This document shows positions 38,880 to 47,570 of a stretch of 64,000 nucleotides of DNA, in pieces. A model generated the notes under the pieces. That model ran no database searches, was not told the origin of the DNA, and was given only the letters and a program-made list of their open reading frames with translations. Made by a program: the position numbers and the translations under genes. Source of the DNA: Microbispora oryzae (lineage in GTDB: Bacteria; Actinomycetota; Actinomycetes; Streptosporangiales; Streptosporangiaceae); the NCBI RefSeq assembly GCF_017896165.1, contig NZ_JAFCNB010000002.1:434001-498000 (forward strand). The letters run 5' to 3'. Position 1 is the first letter of the stretch. Every line of letters begins with the position of its first letter.

Positions 38880-39080
38880 GTGCAGGCGACCGTGAAGACC
38901 TTCGACCCGGAGACCCGGGCGGGGTCGCTGTTCCTCGACGACGGGACGGAGATCCCGTTCGGCGCGGCGGCGTTCGACGCCGGTCCGCTGCTGCTCCTGC
39001 GCTCCGGGCAGCGGGTGAACATCGCGCTGACCGGCGGCCGGGTGACCTACGTGACGCTGTCCACGTTCCCCGTGCCCTGA
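38880..39080 (+). CDS. Small cold-shock-like actinobacterial protein
   Basis: The 66-residue protein reads VQATVKTFDPETRAGSLFLD followed by DGTEIPFGAAAFDAGPLLLL, a pattern like a degenerate OB/cold-shock fold (GxxxFLDDGTE, then RSGQRVNIALTGGRV). Function unknown. The GTG at 38880 is preceded at 6 bases by TACCCT, so the transcript may be leaderless. Confidence 0.7.
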   Translation: MQATVKTFDPETRAGSLFLDDGTEIPFGAAAFDAGPLLLLRSGQRVNIALTGGRVTYVTLSTFPVP

Positions 39081-39107
39081 GGGCGCCTACCCTGGGGCGG
39101 CAATGCG

Positions 39108-39141
39108 AACGGCGTCCGGACGAAGGTCCGAACGCCGTTCC
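39108..39141 (-). terminator. Terminator after the HU gene
   Basis: A 15-bp stem (39108-39122 with 39127-39141) with a 4-nt loop lies 25 bases past the HU stop. The single mismatch becomes a G-U pair in minus-strand RNA, which suggests it serves the HU gene. Confidence 0.75.
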
Positions 39142-39165
39142 CGTCTGAAGCGGTGGTCCAGGTGT

Positions 39166-39465
39166 CTACTTCTTCCGCGCGGACGCCTTGCCGCCCGCGT
39201 TCACCTGCTCCTTGAAATCCGCGCCCGGCCGGAACCTGGGCGCCCAGCTCTCCGCCACCTTGATCGGGTCGCCGGTCGAAGGGTTGCGAGCAGTACGGGC
39301 GGGCTTGTGCACCATCTCAAAGGCGCCGAATCCGGTTATCGAGACCTTGTCGCCGCTGGCGACCGCGCCCTGGATGGCGTCCAGCACGGCGTTGACCGCC
39401 TCCGTGGCCGTCTTCCTGTCTCCGACACGGTCCGCGATCGCGTCGACGAGTTCCTTCTTGTTCAT
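39166..39465 (-). CDS. hup: DNA-binding protein HU
   Basis: The 99-residue nucleoid protein starts MNKKELVDAIADRVGDRKTA and has the HU arm FEMVHKPARTARNPSTGDPI. It lacks the long Lys/Ala-rich tail of HupB-type actinobacterial HU and ends in ASARKK, so it is the short form. GGGGAGG lies about 8 bases before ATG 39465. Confidence 0.97.
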   Translation of the reverse strand: MNKKELVDAIADRVGDRKTATEAVNAVLDAIQGAVASGDKVSITGFGAFEMVHKPARTARNPSTGDPIKVAESWAPRFRPGADFKEQVNAGGKASARKK

Positions 39466-39516
39466 TTGGTTTCCTCCCCCTTACGCGCTTGAAATTAGGG
39501 GACGAGGTCGCGGGAC

Positions 39517-39777
39517 TCAATCACCGGGGGGCATGTTTCGCCTGCTCGGCGTGTCGGATGTGCCGTCCAGACAGGCGATGAAGGTGTCCAGCCGGGCGGC
39601 CGCATGGGCTATGTCCCGCTTTGCCACGTCAGAGATGGCGAGCAGCCGGCGCGTCAGGCGAACTCGCTCCTCCTGTGGTAAGGCTAACGCCCTGACGCGG
39701 CGATGCGCATCACGCAGTCGCCGCGCCAGCAGGACATCCAGGATCTGATCTTCGTTCAGACAGTCGTCGGCAGCCAT
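39517..39777 (-). CDS. Small conserved protein after leuD
   Basis: The 86-residue protein is helical and charged ([20 protein letters not shown], then [20 protein letters not shown]). I do not recognise a family, but small proteins of this type lie between leuD and hup in other actinomycetes as I recall. Its start overlaps the leuD end by 22 bases, so it is translated from the leuCD message. Confidence 0.7.
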   Translation of the reverse strand: MAADDCLNEDQILDVLLARRLRDAHRRVRALALPQEERVRLTRRLLAISDVAKRDIAHAAARLDTFIACLDGTSDTPSRRNMPPGD

Positions 39778-40343
39778 GGCTGCCGCCCATTCTCGTACTC
39801 GCCGATCGCGTCGGCGTGACGCAGGGTCAGCCCGATGTCGTCGAGGCCCTCCAGCAGCCGCCACCGGGTGTAGTCGTCGATCTCGAACGAGACCTCGATG
39901 TCACCGGCCCGGACCTGCCGGCTCTCCAGGTCGACGGTGATCTCCAGAGCGGGGTCGGACTCGGCGGCGGACTGCAGCCGCTCGACGACCTCCTCCGGAA
40001 GCACGACCGGCAGCAGGCCCATCTTCGTGGAGTTGTTGCGGAAGATGTCGCCGAACCGCGAGGAGATCACGACGCGGAAGCCGTACTGCTGGAGCGCCCA
40101 GACGGCGTGCTCACGGGACGAGCCGGTGCCGAAGTCGGGGCCGGAGACGAGGATCGTCGCCCCGGCGTAGGCGGGGTCGTTCAGGACGAAGGACGGGTCC
40201 TCGCGCCAGGCGGCGAACAGGCCCCGCTCGAAGCCGGTGCGGCTGACCTGCTTGAGCCAGACGGCCGGGATGATCTGGTCGGTGTCCACGTTGCTGCGGC
40301 GCAGCGGCACCGCGCGGCCGGTGTGAGTGGTGAAGGCATCCAT
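39756..40343 (-). CDS. leuD: 3-isopropylmalate dehydratase, small subunit
   Basis: The 195-residue subunit pairs with LeuC to isomerise 2- to 3-isopropylmalate. It has [34 protein letters not shown] and [15 protein letters not shown]. Start ATG 40343 follows GAGGGA. It lies 32 bases after leuC. Confidence 0.97.
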   Translation of the reverse strand: MDAFTTHTGRAVPLRRSNVDTDQIIPAVWLKQVSRTGFERGLFAAWREDPSFVLNDPAYAGATILVSGPDFGTGSSREHAVWALQQYGFRVVISSRFGDIFRNNSTKMGLLPVVLPEEVVERLQSAAESDPALEITVDLESRQVRAGDIEVSFEIDDYTRWRLLEGLDDIGLTLRHADAIGEYENGRQPWLPTTV

Positions 40344-40375
40344 GATGATTTTTCCCTCGGACAGGTCGGTTCGGG

Positions 40376-41761
40376 TCACAGATCGGCGGGAGCGGTCAGC
40401 CTGCCGGTGACGGCGGTCGCCGCCGCGACCTGCGGGGACACCAGATGGGTGCGGCCGCCCTTGCCCTGGCGGCCCTCGAAATTGCGGTTGGAGGTCGAGG
40501 CGCTGCGCTCGCCGGGCTTGAGCGTGTCCGGGTTCATGCCGAGGCACATCGAGCACCCCGCCTCGCGCCACTCGGCCCCGGCGGCCTTGAACACCTCGTG
40601 CAGGCCCTCGGCCTCGGCGGCCTTCTTGACCTGCATCGACCCCGGCACGACGAGGGTGCGGGTGACCACCTTGCGCCCCCGCACGATCTCGGCCGCGGCA
40701 CGCAGGTCCTCCAGGCGGCCGTTGGTGCACGAGCCGACGAACACGGTGTCCACCTGGATGTCCCGGAGCGGTGTGCCCGCGGTCAGGCCCATGTATTCCA
40801 GGGCCCGCTCGGCGGCCGACCGCTGCACCGGGTCCGCGAAGTCCCCGGGGGACGGCACGACGGAGCCCAGCGGCGCGCCCTGGCCCGGGTTCGTGCCCCA
40901 GGTCACGAACGGCGTCAGGGTCGAGGCGTCGATCGTCACGACGGTGTCGAACTCGGCGTCGTCGTCGGTGCGCAGGCTCTTCCAGTACTCCACGGCCTGG
41001 TCCCAGGCGGCGCCCGTGGGCGCGTGCGGCCGGCCGCGCAGGTATTCGAAGGTGGTCTCGTCCGGCGCGATCATTCCGGCGCGGGCGCCGGCTTCGATCG
41101 ACATGTTGCAGACGGTCATCCGGCCCTCCATGGAGAGCTTGCGGATCGCCTCGCCGCGGTACTCCACGATGTGACCCTGGCCGCCGCCCGTGCCGATCTT
41201 GGCGATGATGGCCAGGATCAGGTCCTTCGCCGTGACGCCGACCGGCAGCTCGCCCTCGACCTCGATCGCCATCGTCTTCGGCCGGTACGCCGGCAGGGTC
41301 TGGGTGGCGAGCACGTGCTCGACCTCGGAGGTGCCGATGCCGAAGGCGATGCCGCCGAACGCGCCGTGCGTCGAGGTGTGCGAGTCGCCGCAGACGATCG
41401 TCATGCCGGGCTGCGTCAGCCCGAACTGCGGGCCGATGATGTGCACCACGCCCTGTCCGGCGTCGCCCATCGGGTGCAGCCGGACGCCGAACTCCGCGGC
41501 GTTCTTGCGCAGGGTCTCGACCTGCGCGCGCGAGACCGGGTCGGAGATCGGGCCGAGCACGGTCGGGACGTTGTGATCCTCGGTGGCGATGGTGAGGTCG
41601 GGACGCCGCACCGTCCGGCCGCTGAGACGCAGGCCGTCGAACGCCTGCGGGCTCGTCACCTCATGGATGAGGTGCAGGTCGATGTAGAGCAGGTCGGGCT
41701 CGCCCTCGGCACGGCGTACGACGTGCTGCTCCCAGACTTTCTCTGCCAGTGTGCGACCCAT
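40376..41761 (-). CDS. leuC: 3-isopropylmalate dehydratase, large subunit
   Basis: The 461-residue aconitase-type subunit binds the 4Fe-4S cluster through Cys in FVGSCTNGR and [10 protein letters not shown]. Other landmarks are [24 protein letters not shown] [14 protein letters not shown] and [13 protein letters not shown]. leuD and a small gene follow. The gene diverges from ndgR, whose product is known in Streptomyces to control leuCD. Confidence 0.97.
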   Translation of the reverse strand: MGRTLAEKVWEQHVVRRAEGEPDLLYIDLHLIHEVTSPQAFDGLRLSGRTVRRPDLTIATEDHNVPTVLGPISDPVSRAQVETLRKNAAEFGVRLHPMGDAGQGVVHIIGPQFGLTQPGMTIVCGDSHTSTHGAFGGIAFGIGTSEVEHVLATQTLPAYRPKTMAIEVEGELPVGVTAKDLILAIIAKIGTGGGQGHIVEYRGEAIRKLSMEGRMTVCNMSIEAGARAGMIAPDETTFEYLRGRPHAPTGAAWDQAVEYWKSLRTDDDAEFDTVVTIDASTLTPFVTWGTNPGQGAPLGSVVPSPGDFADPVQRSAAERALEYMGLTAGTPLRDIQVDTVFVGSCTNGRLEDLRAAAEIVRGRKVVTRTLVVPGSMQVKKAAEAEGLHEVFKAAGAEWREAGCSMCLGMNPDTLKPGERSASTSNRNFEGRQGKGGRTHLVSPQVAAATAVTGRLTAPADL

Positions 41762-41794
41762 CGGTGTGACGCCTCCTTGCGTTCGACCCCCGGA

Positions 41795-41882
41795 TGTCTC
41801 TCATCATGAGACAGGAATATCGGGATATGGACACTGTACTTGCCTGATTACCGGTTTGCGTTTGCATCTCGCATTGCGAGAC
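41795..41882. promoter_or_regulatory. Two matching NdgR-type operators between leuC and ndgR
   Basis: Two dyads share the form TCTC-N7-GAGAC: TGTCTC-N7-GAGACA at 41795-41813 and TCTCGCA-T-TGCGAGA at 41867-41881 (extended C at 41882). Their centres are 70 bp apart, one near each gene start. This is the expected place for IclR-type NdgR binding. Confidence 0.65.
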
Positions 41883-41896
41883 GGCAGTATCGGCCT

Positions 41897-42613
41897 ATGG
41901 ACAACTCTAGCGGGGTCGGAGTACTCGACAAGGCGGTTCTCGTACTCAACGCCCTGGAGGCGGGCCCCGCTTCCCTGGCACAGCTCGTTCAGGCGACCGG
42001 TCTGGCCAGGCCGACGGCCCATCGGCTGGCGGTGGCGCTGGAGCATCACCGCATCGTCTCCCGTGACACCCAGGGACGTTTCATTCTGGGACCGCGGCTG
42101 TCGGAGCTGTCCACCGCCGCCGGAGAGGACCGGCTGCTCGCCGTGGCCGGTCCGGTCCTCATCCAGCTCCGCGACCTCACCGGGGAGAGCGCCCAGCTCT
42201 ACCGGAGGCAGGGGGACGAGCGGGTGTGCGTGGCCGCCGCGGAGCGGGCCAGCGGCCTGCGGGACACCGTCCCGGTCGGCTCCGCCCTGCCCATGACCGC
42301 GGGCTCGGCGGCGCAGATCCTGCTCGCCTGGGAGGAACCGGACCGCCTGCACCGCGGCCTGCGGGGCGCGAAGTTCACCGCCGCGACCCTGGCGAGCGTG
42401 CGCAGGAGGGGCTGGGCGCACAGCGTCGGCGAGCGCGAGCAGGGGGTGGCCAGCGTCTCCGCCCCGATACGGGGCACGGGCGGCAAGGTCATCGCTGCCG
42501 TCTCGGTCTCCGGCCCCATCGAGCGGCTCACCCGTACGCCCGGCCGGATGCACGCCGCGCCGGTGGTCGCGGCGGCGGAGCGGATCACGGAGGCCATGCG
42601 CCGGGCCAACTGA
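41897..42613 (+). CDS. ndgR: IclR-family regulator NdgR
   Basis: The 238-residue protein matches Streptomyces NdgR/AreB closely as I remember it: MDNSSGVGVLDKAVLVLNAL, then ATGLARPTAHRLAVALEHHR (HTH) and a ligand domain with LTGESAQLYRRQGDERVCVA and GLRDTVPVGSALPMTAGSAA. NdgR activates or represses leucine and other amino acid genes. The ATG at 41897 lies close behind the second operator, so autoregulation is likely; no ribosome site is seen and the message may be leaderless. Confidence 0.92.
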   Translation: MDNSSGVGVLDKAVLVLNALEAGPASLAQLVQATGLARPTAHRLAVALEHHRIVSRDTQGRFILGPRLSELSTAAGEDRLLAVAGPVLIQLRDLTGESAQLYRRQGDERVCVAAAERASGLRDTVPVGSALPMTAGSAAQILLAWEEPDRLHRGLRGAKFTAATLASVRRRGWAHSVGEREQGVASVSAPIRGTGGKVIAAVSVSGPIERLTRTPGRMHAAPVVAAAERITEAMRRAN

Positions 42614-42715
42614 GGATGAAACGTTCCTCACCTGGGGGTGAAGACGGAAGAATCCCGGACGCACAGCTGGCGTAACTGATTAGAGGCTGTGTCCCATTAG
42701 CCCTAGGCTGGCGGG

Positions 42716-44419
42716 GTGACAGATCGCATCGACACGGCCGCCGCTGAGCTGCGTCCTCTGCTCCAAGAATTCATCCTCTGGGCGCCGGAGAACGCATCCG
42801 GCGGCGATCCCGATCTGGTGGGCCCGGTCGCCCTGTGGCACCGCCTGATCGCCCGTACCGACGTCGGGCTGTGGAAGCGCGGCGATCTGCGTACCGTGCT
42901 GCTGGAGCGCATACCGCAGGTCGTGGAGGACGCCGAGGCCGCCGCCGAGGGGATGGTGGCCGCCGTCCGGGCGTATCTGACGTTCCTGTCGTCGACCGGA
43001 CGGCTGTCGCCCGGCTCCGACCCGCTCCCCCGGCTCCTCGCCGAGCTCGACGAGATCGAGGACGACTTCCTCGACGCGATGGACGACATCATCACCGAAC
43101 GCGAGTGGGACGAGGAGGACGAGCTCGACGACGAGGAGGACGAGGGCGACAGCCTCGGCGACTTCGAGCCGTTCGCCGACGAGATCGCCGCTCTGCCGAC
43201 GATCCGGCTGCGCCCCGACGCCGAGCTCGCCGACGCCGCCAGGCAGACGACGCTGATCGCCCAGGCGCGCGACCTCTCCGTCTGGGTGGGCACGGGACGC
43301 AAGGTCGGGGAGCAGACGCTCCTCAGCGACGACGAGGTGGCCGACGCGGTGCGGGCGCTCGGCCTGCCCGACGCCGGCAACATCTGGAATCTCTGGAACC
43401 TCGCCATCGACCTGGAGTTCCTCGCGCCCGACGGGTCGGACACCGTCAGCGTCGACGCCGACACCGCCGCCTGGCCGTACGACGACGACGAGGACGTGCT
43501 GGACGTCTGGATGCTCGGCCTTCACTCGATCGACTACGGCGACCCCGAGCTCGACGACGACGATCTCACGCTGGCGCTGTCCGGCCTCACCCGCGCGCTG
43601 CTCATCCGCCTGCTGCTCGCCGGCGGCTCGCGGTCGCTCGCGGAGCTGCGTGACGAGCTGGCCGAGGCGGTGGCCGAATATGACGATCTCGGTACGGACG
43701 CCTGGGCCGCGGCGGGCGACCCGCTGGCCCCCGTGACCGCCTGGCTGACCGGATACGGCATGGTCACCGTCGCGGGCGACGTCGTGTCGCTCACGCCGCT
43801 CGGCACCGAGGGGCTCGTCCACCTGCTCGACGATCTTGACATCGAGGTGGACGCCCGCCCGGCCATCGACGCGATGACCGCCTTCGACCTGCTGTCGTTC
43901 AGCGCGGACATGTCGGAGGAGGAGGCGGACGAGGAGTTCGCCGCGTGGCTCGCGCAGCGCGAGCCCTCCAAGGCGGCCGTGGAGCTGCTGGAGGCCGCCG
44001 CGGAGGAGGAGTCCGACGCGCTGGTGCGGGTCCAGGCGGCCAGCCTGGTGGGCTCGCTCGGCGAGGCTGCCGTGCCCGCGTGGCTGGAGGCGCTGAAGGA
44101 GCCGTCGCTGCGGCCGTACGCGGCGACCCACCTGACCCAGCTCGAGGTCGAGGACGCCCCCGAGCCGACCCAGGCGGACACCCACTGGCTGATCCTCGAC
44201 ATGTGGACGATCTCGGCGGGGCTCGGCAATCAGGAGTTCGTGAGCAGCCTGTACGACATCGGCCCGGCGCAGACGCTCATCGGGCTCCTCGACGTGATCT
44301 GGAAGGTCCACCACCCGCATCTGGAGGAGCTTCTCGAGGCCATCTCGGAGCAGCATCCGGACAAGCAGGTCGTCAAGGCCGCCAAGCGGGCCCTGTTCAA
44401 GGCCCGGTCGGGGCGGTAG
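42716..44419 (+). CDS. Large acidic protein of unknown function
   Basis: The 567-residue protein is helical and very acidic; residues 115-145 contain runs such as EEDELDDEEDEGD, and DDDEDVLDVW and ELDDDDLTL recur later. There is no signal peptide or membrane segment. The second half (KAAVELLEAAAEEESDALVR, AASLVGSLGEAAVPAWLEAL) looks like HEAT-type repeats. I do not recognise a characterised family. GTG 42716 directly follows GGCGGG, and a TAGGCT hexamer upstream suggests a short or absent leader. It stands alone, ending at a shared hairpin. Confidence 0.85.
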   Translation: MTDRIDTAAAELRPLLQEFILWAPENASGGDPDLVGPVALWHRLIARTDVGLWKRGDLRTVLLERIPQVVEDAEAAAEGMVAAVRAYLTFLSSTGRLSPGSDPLPRLLAELDEIEDDFLDAMDDIITEREWDEEDELDDEEDEGDSLGDFEPFADEIAALPTIRLRPDAELADAARQTTLIAQARDLSVWVGTGRKVGEQTLLSDDEVADAVRALGLPDAGNIWNLWNLAIDLEFLAPDGSDTVSVDADTAAWPYDDDEDVLDVWMLGLHSIDYGDPELDDDDLTLALSGLTRALLIRLLLAGGSRSLAELRDELAEAVAEYDDLGTDAWAAAGDPLAPVTAWLTGYGMVTVAGDVVSLTPLGTEGLVHLLDDLDIEVDARPAIDAMTAFDLLSFSADMSEEEADEEFAAWLAQREPSKAAVELLEAAAEEESDALVRVQAASLVGSLGEAAVPAWLEALKEPSLRPYAATHLTQLEVEDAPEPTQADTHWLILDMWTISAGLGNQEFVSSLYDIGPAQTLIGLLDVIWKVHHPHLEELLEAISEQHPDKQVVKAAKRALFKARSGR

Positions 44420-44480
44420 CCGCCCGTTCGTACCGCCCTGTACAGCCGCCCTTGTATGGATAGCCCTGTATGGCCCCGTA

Positions 44481-44510
44481 CGGCCGCCCCGCCTCCACGC
44501 GGGGCGGCCG
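44481..44510. terminator. Shared hairpin between convergent genes
   Basis: A perfect 12-bp stem (44481-44492 with 44499-44510) lies between the acidic-protein stop and the stop of the convergent oxidoreductase gene. Confidence 0.75.
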
Positions 44511-44519
44511 TTCGCCTGT

Positions 44520-45470
44520 TCAGCGGTCACTCGTGCCGAGCGGCCGGATCAGCTCCGCGACCCGGTCGAGCTGGTCGCGCTGCTCCCGCAGGTCGAGTGC
44601 GCCCAGGCGGACGACGATGTGGCGCGCCCCGGCCGCGACGTAACGCCGAAGGCCCGCGAGCACCTGCTCGGCCGTGCCGGTGACGACCGCCTGGATCCGC
44701 TCCAGCTCCTCCAGCGGCATGCCGTAGGTGGTCCGCGCGTACGCGTCGAGCGCCCGCCGGCCGCCTTCGGGGCCGTCGTCGATCCGTACGGACACGAACA
44801 GGGCCGGGGTGACGTCCTCGGCTCGCCTGCCCGCCTCGGCCGCCGCCTGCCGTACGCCGAGGAGACCGGCCGCGTAGTCGGCCGGGTCGGGCGGATAGGG
44901 CAGCCAGCCGTCGTAGTGCCGCCCGGTGCGGACCAGCGCGGCAGGTGTGGCGCCGCCGAGCCAGATCGGCGGGCCGCCGGGCCGGTACGGCCGGGTGGCG
45001 GGCGGAACGTCATCGAAATGCAGGATCTCGCCGTGGAAGGAGGTCTCGCCCTTCCACAGGGCGCGCCAGAGCGCCACCGTCTCGTCCAGACGGGCGAAGC
45101 GCCGTTCCCACGGCACCTCCGACAGCGTGTAGAACGGCCGTCCGAACCGGCCCGGGAATCCGGCGCCGACCGCGACCGCGAGCCGGCCGCCGCTGAGCAG
45201 GTCGATCGACGCGAGCGCCTGCGCGGCCTGGATCGGGCGGCGCAGGAACGGAAGGAGCGCGCCGGTCCCCAGGGTGACGTACTCGGTCGCCGGGGCGAGC
45301 GCCGCCAGCATGGTCAGCGCCTCGATACGAGGGCTGATCAGGGAGTCGTTGACGAAGAGCGAGGAGAAACCCGCGGCCTCGGCCCGGCGGCCGAAGGCGA
45401 CGAGCTCACGGGGATCGCCGTCGGCGCCCCACTGGGCGGTTCCGGTCGGTAGAAGCACACCGATGTCCAT
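44520..45470 (-). CDS. LLM-class F420-dependent oxidoreductase
   Basis: The 316-residue luciferase-like TIM barrel has MDIGVLLPTG, LGTGALLPFLRRPIQAAQAL, LSGGRLAVAVGAGFPG and PIWLGGATPAALVRTGRHYDGW, typical of F420-type rather than FMN-type enzymes. The substrate is unknown. The presence of cofC in the window makes F420 use plausible. The start at ATG 45470 has no ribosome site. Confidence 0.88.
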   Translation of the reverse strand: MDIGVLLPTGTAQWGADGDPRELVAFGRRAEAAGFSSLFVNDSLISPRIEALTMLAALAPATEYVTLGTGALLPFLRRPIQAAQALASIDLLSGGRLAVAVGAGFPGRFGRPFYTLSEVPWERRFARLDETVALWRALWKGETSFHGEILHFDDVPPATRPYRPGGPPIWLGGATPAALVRTGRHYDGWLPYPPDPADYAAGLLGVRQAAAEAGRRAEDVTPALFVSVRIDDGPEGGRRALDAYARTTYGMPLEELERIQAVVTGTAEQVLAGLRRYVAAGARHIVVRLGALDLREQRDQLDRVAELIRPLGTSDR

Positions 45471-45580
45471 GCCGGCCGATGCTCATGAACGGCGCCGCTG
45501 ACGGCAATTCCTCCAGGGGAATGGCCGGGACTCCGGCTCGTTGGAACTGGCGCGGCGGCGTCCCCGCGCCTCGGGCGATC

Positions 45581-46558
45581 TCAGCGTTCCGCCTCCAGCA
45601 GGCCGAGGGCCAGCAGGCTCTCCGCCGTCTGCACGATCGTCGTATCGACGGGGCGCGGACGCCACCCGAGCCACTCGCGGGCCCTGTCGTTGTGGATGAT
45701 CGGTCGCGGCGGGTCGTCGCCCGTGGCCTGCCTCGTGGGAACGCGCGCCGCGAGCGGCCCGAGCCGCCGGCTCAGGGTCTCGGCCACCTCCAGGAAGCTC
45801 AGCGCCGGGCTGTCGGCGACGGCCAGGAAGCGCCTGCCCGCGGCCTCGGGCGCGGCCATGGCGCGGATGTGCAGATCGGCCACGTCACGCACGTCGACGA
45901 CTCCGAAACGGCGGCGGGGCACGACGCTCATCGTTCCGTCGAGCATCGCCTTGATCAGCTGCGTCGAGGAGCGCAGCGCTGTCGTCAGGGTGGGCCCGAG
46001 GATGAACGTCGGGTTGACCACGACGAGTTCCGTACCGCCGCCGTCGCGCTCCATCAGGTCCCACGCGGCTCGTTCGGCGATCGCCTTGGAGCGCGGGTAG
46101 GGCTCCAGCCCCGGTGTGTCGGGATCGGTCCAGTCGTCCTCGGTGAACTCGCTGCCCGGCTTGGGCGTGTATCCGACCGCGGCGAACGACGAGGTGAGCA
46201 CGACGCGCCGGGCGCCCGCGTCGCGCGCGGCCCGCAGGACGCGCAGCGTGCCCTCCCGAGCGGGGACGATCAGCTCGTCGGGATCCGTGGGCTGGACGGC
46301 CGGGATGGGTGAGGCGACGTGATGGACCTCGTCACAGCCGGCTGCCGCGGCGGCCCAGCCGTCGTCGGACGTCAGATCCGCGGCGACGATCTCCAGTCCG
46401 GCGTCGTCGGCTCCGCCGCGACGCACCGCCGCGCGCAGATCGGCCGCACCGGCCGTCGAGCGCAAGGTGGCGCGCACCTGCCGCCCTCCCCGCAGCAGCG
46501 CGGCGATCAGCTGCGTTCCCACGTAGCCCGATCCACCGGTGACCAGAACCTGACTCAT
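45581..46558 (-). CDS. NAD(P)-dependent epimerase/dihydroflavonol-reductase-type SDR
   Basis: The 325-residue extended SDR has MSQVLVTGGSGYVGTQLIAA, a YPRSK active-site pair (Tyr and Lys) and VVVNPTFILGP. It resembles dihydroflavonol-4-reductase-type aldehyde or ketone reductases. Its ATG overlaps the MerR stop by four bases (ATGA), so the two are translationally coupled and MerR probably controls it. Confidence 0.9.
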   Translation of the reverse strand: MSQVLVTGGSGYVGTQLIAALLRGGRQVRATLRSTAGAADLRAAVRRGGADDAGLEIVAADLTSDDGWAAAAAGCDEVHHVASPIPAVQPTDPDELIVPAREGTLRVLRAARDAGARRVVLTSSFAAVGYTPKPGSEFTEDDWTDPDTPGLEPYPRSKAIAERAAWDLMERDGGGTELVVVNPTFILGPTLTTALRSSTQLIKAMLDGTMSVVPRRRFGVVDVRDVADLHIRAMAAPEAAGRRFLAVADSPALSFLEVAETLSRRLGPLAARVPTRQATGDDPPRPIIHNDRAREWLGWRPRPVDTTIVQTAESLLALGLLEAER

Positions 46559-46992
46559 CGAAGCTCCCCCAGTCGCTCGATCGCGTCCTCGATCCGCCGC
46601 GTGGCCTCGGCCTCCGCGGCGCTGTCGCCGCGGTCGCGGGCGTCCCACAGCGCCGCCTTCTCGCGCAGGTAGGCGAGCCGCGCCCGCTGGGCGACGATCT
46701 CGGCCTCGATGCGCTCCGCGTGACGCAGCAGCAGATCGCGCTGCTCGGCCGCCGCCGCCCGGCCGCGCGCGCGATTGGCGAGGTAGGCGCGCATGTCGTC
46801 GATGCCGACGCCGACCGCGCGCAGGCAGGCCAGCGCCCCAAGAGTATGAAGGTCGTCCGCGTGGTAACGGCGATGCCCGCTGCGTTCGTCGCGGTCGATC
46901 GGGCCGACCAGCCCGATCTGTTCGTAGTAGCGCAGCGTCGGCTCGCTCAGCCCAATGCGCCGGGATATGTCCTGGATGGTGAAGGCTGTCAT
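46555..46992 (-). CDS. MerR-family transcriptional regulator
   Basis: The 145-residue protein has the MerR HTH (FTIQDISRRIGLSEPTLRYY, EQIGLVGP, RRYHADDLHTLGALACLR) and a C-terminal coiled coil without a metal-binding Cys pair, so it probably senses an organic compound. ATG 46992 is used; a reading start at 47016 would be inside the promoter dyad. The reductase is encoded downstream with overlap. Confidence 0.9.
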   Translation of the reverse strand: MTAFTIQDISRRIGLSEPTLRYYEQIGLVGPIDRDERSGHRRYHADDLHTLGALACLRAVGVGIDDMRAYLANRARGRAAAAEQRDLLLRHAERIEAEIVAQRARLAYLREKAALWDARDRGDSAAEAEATRRIEDAIERLGELR

Positions 46993-46999
46993 GCCAGGC

Positions 47000-47030
47000 A
47001 GCAGACCACACCTCAAGCGCTTGAAGTCAA
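47000..47030 (-). promoter_or_regulatory. MerR-type promoter with long spacer and central dyad
   Basis: On the minus strand TTGACT (47030-47025) is followed, after 19 bases, by TCTGCT (47005-47000). The spacer begins with the perfect palindrome TCAAGCGCTTGA (47013-47024). A 19-bp spacer with a dyad is the hallmark of MerR-activated promoters. The predicted transcript starts close to ATG 46992. Confidence 0.55.
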
Positions 47031-47042
47031 GCGCGGGGGCTG

Positions 47043-47346
47043 GGCCGGATTCCCGCCCGCGCGGCGGGCCATGAACAGGGCGCGGCGTCCCGTAACGGCG
47101 AGAACCCCCGGACCTGGGGGGCCGAAGGTTCCTCGCGGATCTTGCAAACCGGCCGGATTCCCGCCCGCGCGGCGGGCCATGAACAGGGCGCGGCGTCCCG
47201 TAACGGCGAGAACCCCCGGACCTGGGGGCCGAGGGTTCCTCGCGGATCTTGCAAACCGGCCGGATTCCCGCCCGCGCGGCGGGCCATGAACAGGGCGCGG
47301 CGTCCCGTAACGGCGAGAACCCCCGGACCTGGGGGCCGAGGGTTCT
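47043..47346. repeat. Three tandem 107-108-bp repeats beside tRNA-Glu
   Basis: Copies begin at 47043, 47151 and 47258. Copies 1 and 2 differ by one deleted G and one A/G change; copy 3 is identical to copy 2 until about 47346 and then diverges. Each copy begins ggccggattc, and the eight bases ccggattc recur 111 bases later inside the T-arm of the neighbouring tRNA-Glu (47371-47378). Each also holds a gaacccccggacctggggg dyad. Confidence 0.9.
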
Positions 47347-47361
47347 TTGAGGATCTACTTG

Positions 47362-47434
47362 TAGCCCCGACCGGATTCGAACCGGCGCTACCGCCTTGAG
47401 AGGGCGGCGTCCTAGGCCACTAGACGACGGAGCC
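47362..47434 (-). tRNA. tRNA-Glu (CUC)
   Basis: A full cloverleaf reads on the minus strand from 47434. The acceptor GGCTCCG pairs with CGGGGCT (two G-U pairs), the anticodon loop is CTCTCAA with anticodon CTC, and the T-loop is TTCGAAT. The 3' CCA is not encoded (CAA follows the discriminator A). Confidence 0.95.
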
Positions 47435-47447
47435 GAGTGCAGTGTGG

Positions 47448-47520
47448 TAGTCCCGAGCGGATTCGAACCGCCGTTACCGCCTTGAGAGGGCGGCGTCCTA
47501 GGCCACTAGACGACGGGACC
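47448..47520 (-). tRNA. tRNA-Glu (CUC), second copy
   Basis: The minus-strand cloverleaf starts at 47520 with GGTCCCG paired to CGGGACT; anticodon loop CTCTCAA gives CTC. The three bases after the discriminator A (47447-47445) are CCA, so this copy encodes its 3' end, unlike its neighbour. Confidence 0.95.
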
Positions 47521-47570
47521 ATGCACTGCGTGATGTTGCTATCCAGCAGAATCCCTTGGGGGGGATCCAG

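Noticed and set aside
47043..47361. CRISPR-like array
   Set aside because: Units are tandem with no unique spacers and there are no cas genes; the repeats are better explained as duplications beside a tRNA.
47027..47399. Open frames inside the 107-bp repeats encoding repeated Arg/Ala/Gly-rich peptides
   Set aside because: Period-driven frames on both strands with no start signals and no coding bias of their own.
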